A DNA stretch of 46,215 bases, taken from the NCBI RefSeq assembly GCF_014333615.1, contig NZ_JACSCY010000025.1, positions 1-46,215 on the forward strand. Reading direction: 5' to 3'. A program made the translations under genes and the position numbers. The notes below the pieces were generated by a model that had not been told where the DNA came from, did not search any database, and saw only the letters and a program-made list of their open reading frames with translations. Source of the DNA: Hymenobacter citatus (lineage in GTDB: Bacteria > Bacteroidota > Bacteroidia > Cytophagales > Hymenobacteraceae). This document shows positions 42,998-46,215 of this stretch, one piece after another (the stretch's first letter is position 1; every line of letters begins with the position of its first letter).

Positions 42998-43249
42998 ACT
43001 TTGATATCGTGAGTACACAGTGTCCGCTAGGCCACAGCTTGCTTAACCTGAGCCAGTGTCCGACGCATACTCACATTTGGCGCACCCGCCCTACCCTACT
43101 GCTGGTAGATAATCCGCCTAGGTTTTACCGCGTACCGAAGCGCTACCTGCATAGCACTCCACGTGGGCACGCTGTACTTCTACGGAAAGCCGTGTTATCC
43201 GCTTCTGCAGGCATAAGAGCGCCTCAGCAAGGTGCCCTGGCTCAGGCTG

Positions 43250-43756
43250 CTAAGCCGTTTTCGGCCGCGTATGATAGGACACGTGCAAGGCCCGAATGGC
43301 CTGCAACAGCTCGCCCTCGGCGGGGCCTGCTACCTGGGCATCGGCAAGAAGCTGTTGTACCGGCAGCATGTGCACGGGCCCGGGCGGTACCCCAATCTCC
43401 TGAAGCCAGTGCGTAAGCTGCTGGGCCGAGGCGAGATACACGATTTTGCCCAGGCCTACCCAGCCGTGGGCGGTGGCGCACATAGGGCAGTGCTCACCGC
43501 TGGTGTAGAGGGTGGCGGCGGCGCGGGCGTCGGGCGCGAGGTGGGCAGCAGCCCATTGTGCCAGCGCCAACTCGGGATGGGCCAGGGAGTTGAGTTCGTT
43601 TACGCGGTTCCGGGCCTGAGCCAGCACCGTGCCGTCAGTGCCCACCAGCACCGAGCCGAAGGGTTCGTCGCCGGCGTGCAGGGCTTCGGCGGCCAGGGCC
43701 AGGCACTGGCGCAGGTGGGGCAGGTCGGTGGGCGTGAGGGGGAGGTTGGTGGGCAT
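43250..43756 (-). CDS. Nucleoside/cytosine-type deaminase (CDA fold)
   Basis: A 168-aa zinc deaminase. The motif HPE in NSLAHPELALAQ replaces the usual HAE, and GEHCPMCATA supplies the CxxC zinc ligands. The N-terminal helix and GDEPFGSVLVGTDGTVLAQARN are typical of the family. Substrate may be a nucleoside or base such as guanine; the C-terminal region (VGPAEGEL) differs from Bacillus GuaD. It ends the minus-strand pair with the cytosine-deaminase-like gene, 66 bp away. Confidence 0.88.
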   Translation of the reverse strand: MPTNLPLTPTDLPHLRQCLALAAEALHAGDEPFGSVLVGTDGTVLAQARNRVNELNSLAHPELALAQWAAAHLAPDARAAATLYTSGEHCPMCATAHGWVGLGKIVYLASAQQLTHWLQEIGVPPGPVHMLPVQQLLADAQVAGPAEGELLQAIRALHVSYHTRPKTA

Positions 43757-43821
43757 AAAGGAAGAAGTAGGTTGGGCCGAGGGGCACTTGTCAGTCCTAC
43801 CCCCCGCAGGGGAAGTAGGGC

Positions 43822-45048
43822 TCAGACAGCTGGATACAGTACGGCCTTCGGATTGGTAAACGTGGGCCGGCCGTTCTTGTAGCCCAGCAGCGGCTGCGCG
43901 ATGGTGCGGATAGCCTCAGTGGCGCTGGAGGCCTCCAGCAGCACAAATGTGGCCGGGCCACCCACTTGCAGGCGAGCCTGCCGGGCTAGCAGCCGGGCGG
44001 CATTGGTGGTTACCATTTCGTAAGTGGCCCGGATTTCGTCGTCGGTGGCAAGCTGGGCCACGTTGGCGTATAGGTTGGCCATGCGCACCAGCGAGGCGTC
44101 GCCGTAGGGCGTAAAGGCGTTGAGGATGTTATTGCTGGAAATGGTGGTAAGCAAGCCCTGCGCCTGCAATTCGTGCGCGTTTACTACCCCTCTGGTAATG
44201 AGGTGAGTATGCTCCTGCCCCATCATCAGCAGGTCGGTAGCAGGCAGTACGGTCAGGGCAATTTCGGCCTCCAGCAGCAGCTGCACCAGCCCGGCACGCT
44301 GGGCCGGGGGCATGGCGCTCAGCTTGTTGACGTGCCCAATGGACACGCGGCCCTGGTAGCCCCGCTGCTTGGTTTGCTCGACAATTTTGGGGATGCCCGA
44401 CTGTGCGGGGTTAAGGTCGAAATCAAGGTGAAAGTCCACGTTCACCTCAAACTCCTCGGCCAAGTCGAAAATCAATTCCACGTGGCGGTCGGGGTCGGGG
44501 TCGGTGTAGGGGCAGCCGCCCACTAGGTCAGCCCCCTGTTGCAGAGCCTGTCGCAGCAGCTCGTAGGTAGCCATTTCCTGGGTCAGACCGTCTTGAGCAA
44601 AGGCGCACAGTTCAATGTCGATGGCCGGGGCGTACACCTCCCGCACCCGCTTGAGGGCCGCCAACGAGCGCAAGCCGGCGCGGGGGTCGGTTTCGACGAA
44701 GGTGCGCAGGCCCATGGTGCCTTTCTTGATAGCCATTTCGATTACCCGACTGGCTCGGGCAAACACGTCCTGCTCGGTGAAATCCTTTTTGGCCTCCTTG
44801 GTGAGCTGCGAGGCCTCCTCCTTGCCGCCCGCCTGCACCGGGCAGCGGCTCAGGATGCAGGCCTTGTCGAGGTGAATGTGCGTTTCGTAGAAGCCAGCGC
44901 ACACAAACTGGTTTTCAGCGTCGAGCACCACGCGGGCCGGGGCCGTGATGTCGGCCTCCAGCAGCGTAATCTGCTCGCCCACGATTCCGATGTCTACGCT
45001 GGCCTGGTAGTCGTCGAGGCGCGCATTTTTCACGAGTAGGTCAAGCAT
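43822..45048 (-). CDS. Cytosine-deaminase-like amidohydrolase
   Basis: A 408-aa TIM-barrel amidohydrolase starting MLDLLVKNARL; the longer open frame to 45246 includes unrelated upstream sequence. Metal and catalytic motifs include ETHIHLDKA, VDFHLDFDLN and SIGHVNKLSA. The expected metal-binding Asp (DD of CodA) reads SSNNILNAF, so it is Asn here. The C-terminal GPATFVLLEASS belongs to the composite beta domain. It acts on a cyclic amide or amidine, perhaps a pyrimidine or triazine. It sits next to the CDA-type deaminase, so a base-degradation unit is likely. Confidence 0.85.
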   Translation of the reverse strand: MLDLLVKNARLDDYQASVDIGIVGEQITLLEADITAPARVVLDAENQFVCAGFYETHIHLDKACILSRCPVQAGGKEEASQLTKEAKKDFTEQDVFARASRVIEMAIKKGTMGLRTFVETDPRAGLRSLAALKRVREVYAPAIDIELCAFAQDGLTQEMATYELLRQALQQGADLVGGCPYTDPDPDRHVELIFDLAEEFEVNVDFHLDFDLNPAQSGIPKIVEQTKQRGYQGRVSIGHVNKLSAMPPAQRAGLVQLLLEAEIALTVLPATDLLMMGQEHTHLITRGVVNAHELQAQGLLTTISSNNILNAFTPYGDASLVRMANLYANVAQLATDDEIRATYEMVTTNAARLLARQARLQVGGPATFVLLEASSATEAIRTIAQPLLGYKNGRPTFTNPKAVLYPAV

Positions 45049-45099
45049 GAAAGTTGGCAACAGAAAAAAATGTAAGCTACTTATTTTTAATGAATTAAC

Positions 45100-45246
45100 A
45101 CCCTGGCTCGGCGTCTGCTCGCCGCCGTTCGCAAACGCCAGTATGCGCTTTCCGGTTTCGGGCGTGAGCACGGTAGCCAGCGTGTCGGTGCGCACCGCCC
45201 CCGGTTCTATGGCCAATACAGGGGCCAGTAAAACAGGCAGTAGCAT
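45100..45246 (-). pseudogene. Short dehydrogenase-like scrap
   Basis: The minus strand reads IEPGAVRTDTLATVL, which resembles the PGxxxT motif of short-chain dehydrogenases, then ends before the amidohydrolase start. Too short for a gene. It might instead be chance coding. Confidence 0.2.
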
Positions 45247-45329
45247 CTACTATGCAGTCGTTGCTGAAGCCCGCGCCGAAGAGCACCTTGGTGTCACGGG
45301 TTTTGAGGTGGCCGCGGCCGTCAGCCACC

Positions 45330-45749
45330 TCAGCTGCCGCGGTAGGTGGAGTAGCCAAAGGCCGACAGCGTAATGGGCACATGGTAGTGGGCGCCGTCGG
45401 TGAGTTCAAACACCACTTCCACGAAAGGGTAGAACGAGGTTTGCTGCTGCGCCGCGAAGTAGGGCTTGGTGAGGAAGGTGAGACGGTAGGTGCCGGTGGC
45501 GGGCGTTTTCTGGCCGGCGGTGGGCAGGAAATCACCGATGCGGCCGGCTGCATCGGTTTGCTTCTCCGCTACCTGGCTCCAGGTTTTCTTCGCGCCATCA
45601 TACTTCTCCAGACGCACCGTGACGCCGGGCGCGGGCAGGCCGCGGCCGATGTCGAGAATGTGGGTGCTGAGTTGGTAGGCAGGCGGCGTTTGCTGCGCCA
45701 GACCCAACAGGGGCAACAGGCTAGCCAGAACAATAAGCAGGGTTTTCAT
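45330..45749 (-). CDS. 5-hydroxyisourate hydrolase, secreted (transthyretin-like)
   Basis: A 139-aa enzyme starting MKTLLIVLASLLPLLGLAQQ, whose first 18-19 residues are a signal peptide. The mature part has LSTHILDIGRGLPAPGVTV, the first signature with the catalytic His, then FYPFVEVVFELTDGAHYHVP and the C-terminal YRGS motif, the hallmark of the family. It hydrolyses 5-hydroxyisourate in urate degradation. The signal sends it to the periplasm, as in some other bacteria. The open frame extends upstream to 45827, but the signal peptide fixes the start. Confidence 0.92.
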   Translation of the reverse strand: MKTLLIVLASLLPLLGLAQQTPPAYQLSTHILDIGRGLPAPGVTVRLEKYDGAKKTWSQVAEKQTDAAGRIGDFLPTAGQKTPATGTYRLTFLTKPYFAAQQQTSFYPFVEVVFELTDGAHYHVPITLSAFGYSTYRGS

Positions 45750-45827
45750 ACAGGCAAAAAATGAAACGCAGTTAAATAAGTAGTGCTGCCGGCCTCGGGT
45801 ATGCCGCCGCCCAGCAGCAATTTTCAA

Positions 45828-46215
45828 AAAAGGAGCTTGGATGAAGAAGCATGAACCTGCCTGCTATACGAGAGTACGGGTGATACACTTGTAAGTATTC
45901 ACGTAAACAGTTTACTATACAGCAACCTCAGAACTTACGGTGCGATTTGATTTTCAGGCTTAGCGGCGACCACCACAAAGGAAAAAAGCCCAGCAAACAT
46001 GATGTCGCTCTTATACAGTGGCGGTCAGGCTAGTGGACCGGATGCGGTATATGTATCGCCCTAACTGCTTGTCTACTCCCGGTTATTTTCCAGATGCGTT
46101 GCGTTCAGCGCTGAATTACTGATGGCTTCGCAGCAGCAGCTTCCCCTTTACATACGGAAGCTGTGTAGAAAGTCAACAGAACATAACGCTGTGCGAAGTC
46201 GAAGCAATAAAGAGT
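45828..46215. other. Gene-free right end
   Basis: No gene, RNA or strong repeat seen. The stretch just right of 45749 should contain the promoter of the leftward hydroxyisourate hydrolase gene; the remainder is probably spacer to the next gene outside the window. Confidence 0.35.

Noticed and set aside
43232..43882. 216-aa plus-strand frame
   Set aside because: Antisense shadow of the deaminase, whose zinc motifs are clear on the minus strand.

Overview
The window looks like part of a plasmid, or a plasmid-derived accessory region, from a Bacteroidota bacterium of the Hymenobacter type (inference). The evidence is GC-rich codon use in most genes, few Shine-Dalgarno motifs, and the kind of proteins found. 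A Rep_3/RepB-type initiator with seven 17-bp iterons and a ParA/ribbon-helix-helix partition pair (29.4-32.2 kb) mark a replicon. A RepL-like winged-helix protein (26.2-26.7 kb) may be a second one.

Layout. 0-7 kb: a truncated serine recombinase, a Cre-like tyrosine recombinase with a lox-like inverted repeat upstream, a strikingly AT-rich two-gene module (caspase-like/NACHT STAND protein plus a small unknown partner), and a decayed serine resolvase. 7-9.3 kb: a 282-bp MITE-like element, a helicase C-terminal scrap, and a UvrD/FBH1-like helicase broken by a frameshift and a nonsense codon. 9.4-24 kb: a defence block with a GmrSD-type (DUF262/DUF1524) restriction protein; a five-gene type I restriction operon in the order hsdR, DUF1016/YhcG nuclease, hsdS, PrrC-like anticodon nuclease, hsdM; and an AAA ATPase/subtilisin pair matching IetAS. 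24-27 kb: a divergent pair of an unknown 402-aa protein and a small HTH regulator around a palindromic operator, then a perfect 35-bp-stem hairpin and the RepL-like gene. 27.8-29.1 kb: a TonB-domain protein that looks N-terminally truncated. 29.4-32.3 kb: plasmid replication and partition. 32.4-37.2 kb: small secreted or hypothetical proteins, an acyltransferase and two zinc-ribbon-like proteins. 37.4-39.7 kb: an OmpR-type two-component system. 40-41.5 kb: tandem Rnk/GreA-like proteins and a small lipoprotein. 41.5-45.8 kb: nucleotide and purine catabolism (SoxB-like 5'-nucleotidase, nucleoside deaminase, cytosine-deaminase-like amidohydrolase, periplasmic 5-hydroxyisourate hydrolase).

How it works together. 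The left half is a mobile defence island: recombinases and remnants surround abortive-infection-type systems (caspase-STAND, anticodon nuclease, IetAS) and DNA-restricting ones (GmrSD, type I R-M). The anticodon nuclease inside the restriction operon fits the known PrrC design, in which the nuclease is held silent by the R-M complex and released when a phage inhibits restriction. A 46-bp element containing four 7-bp repeats at 10-11-bp spacing occurs at both ends of the window in opposite orientation. One copy sits directly behind the two-component genes and may be the binding box of that response regulator.

All family assignments were made by reading motifs; no database search was run.
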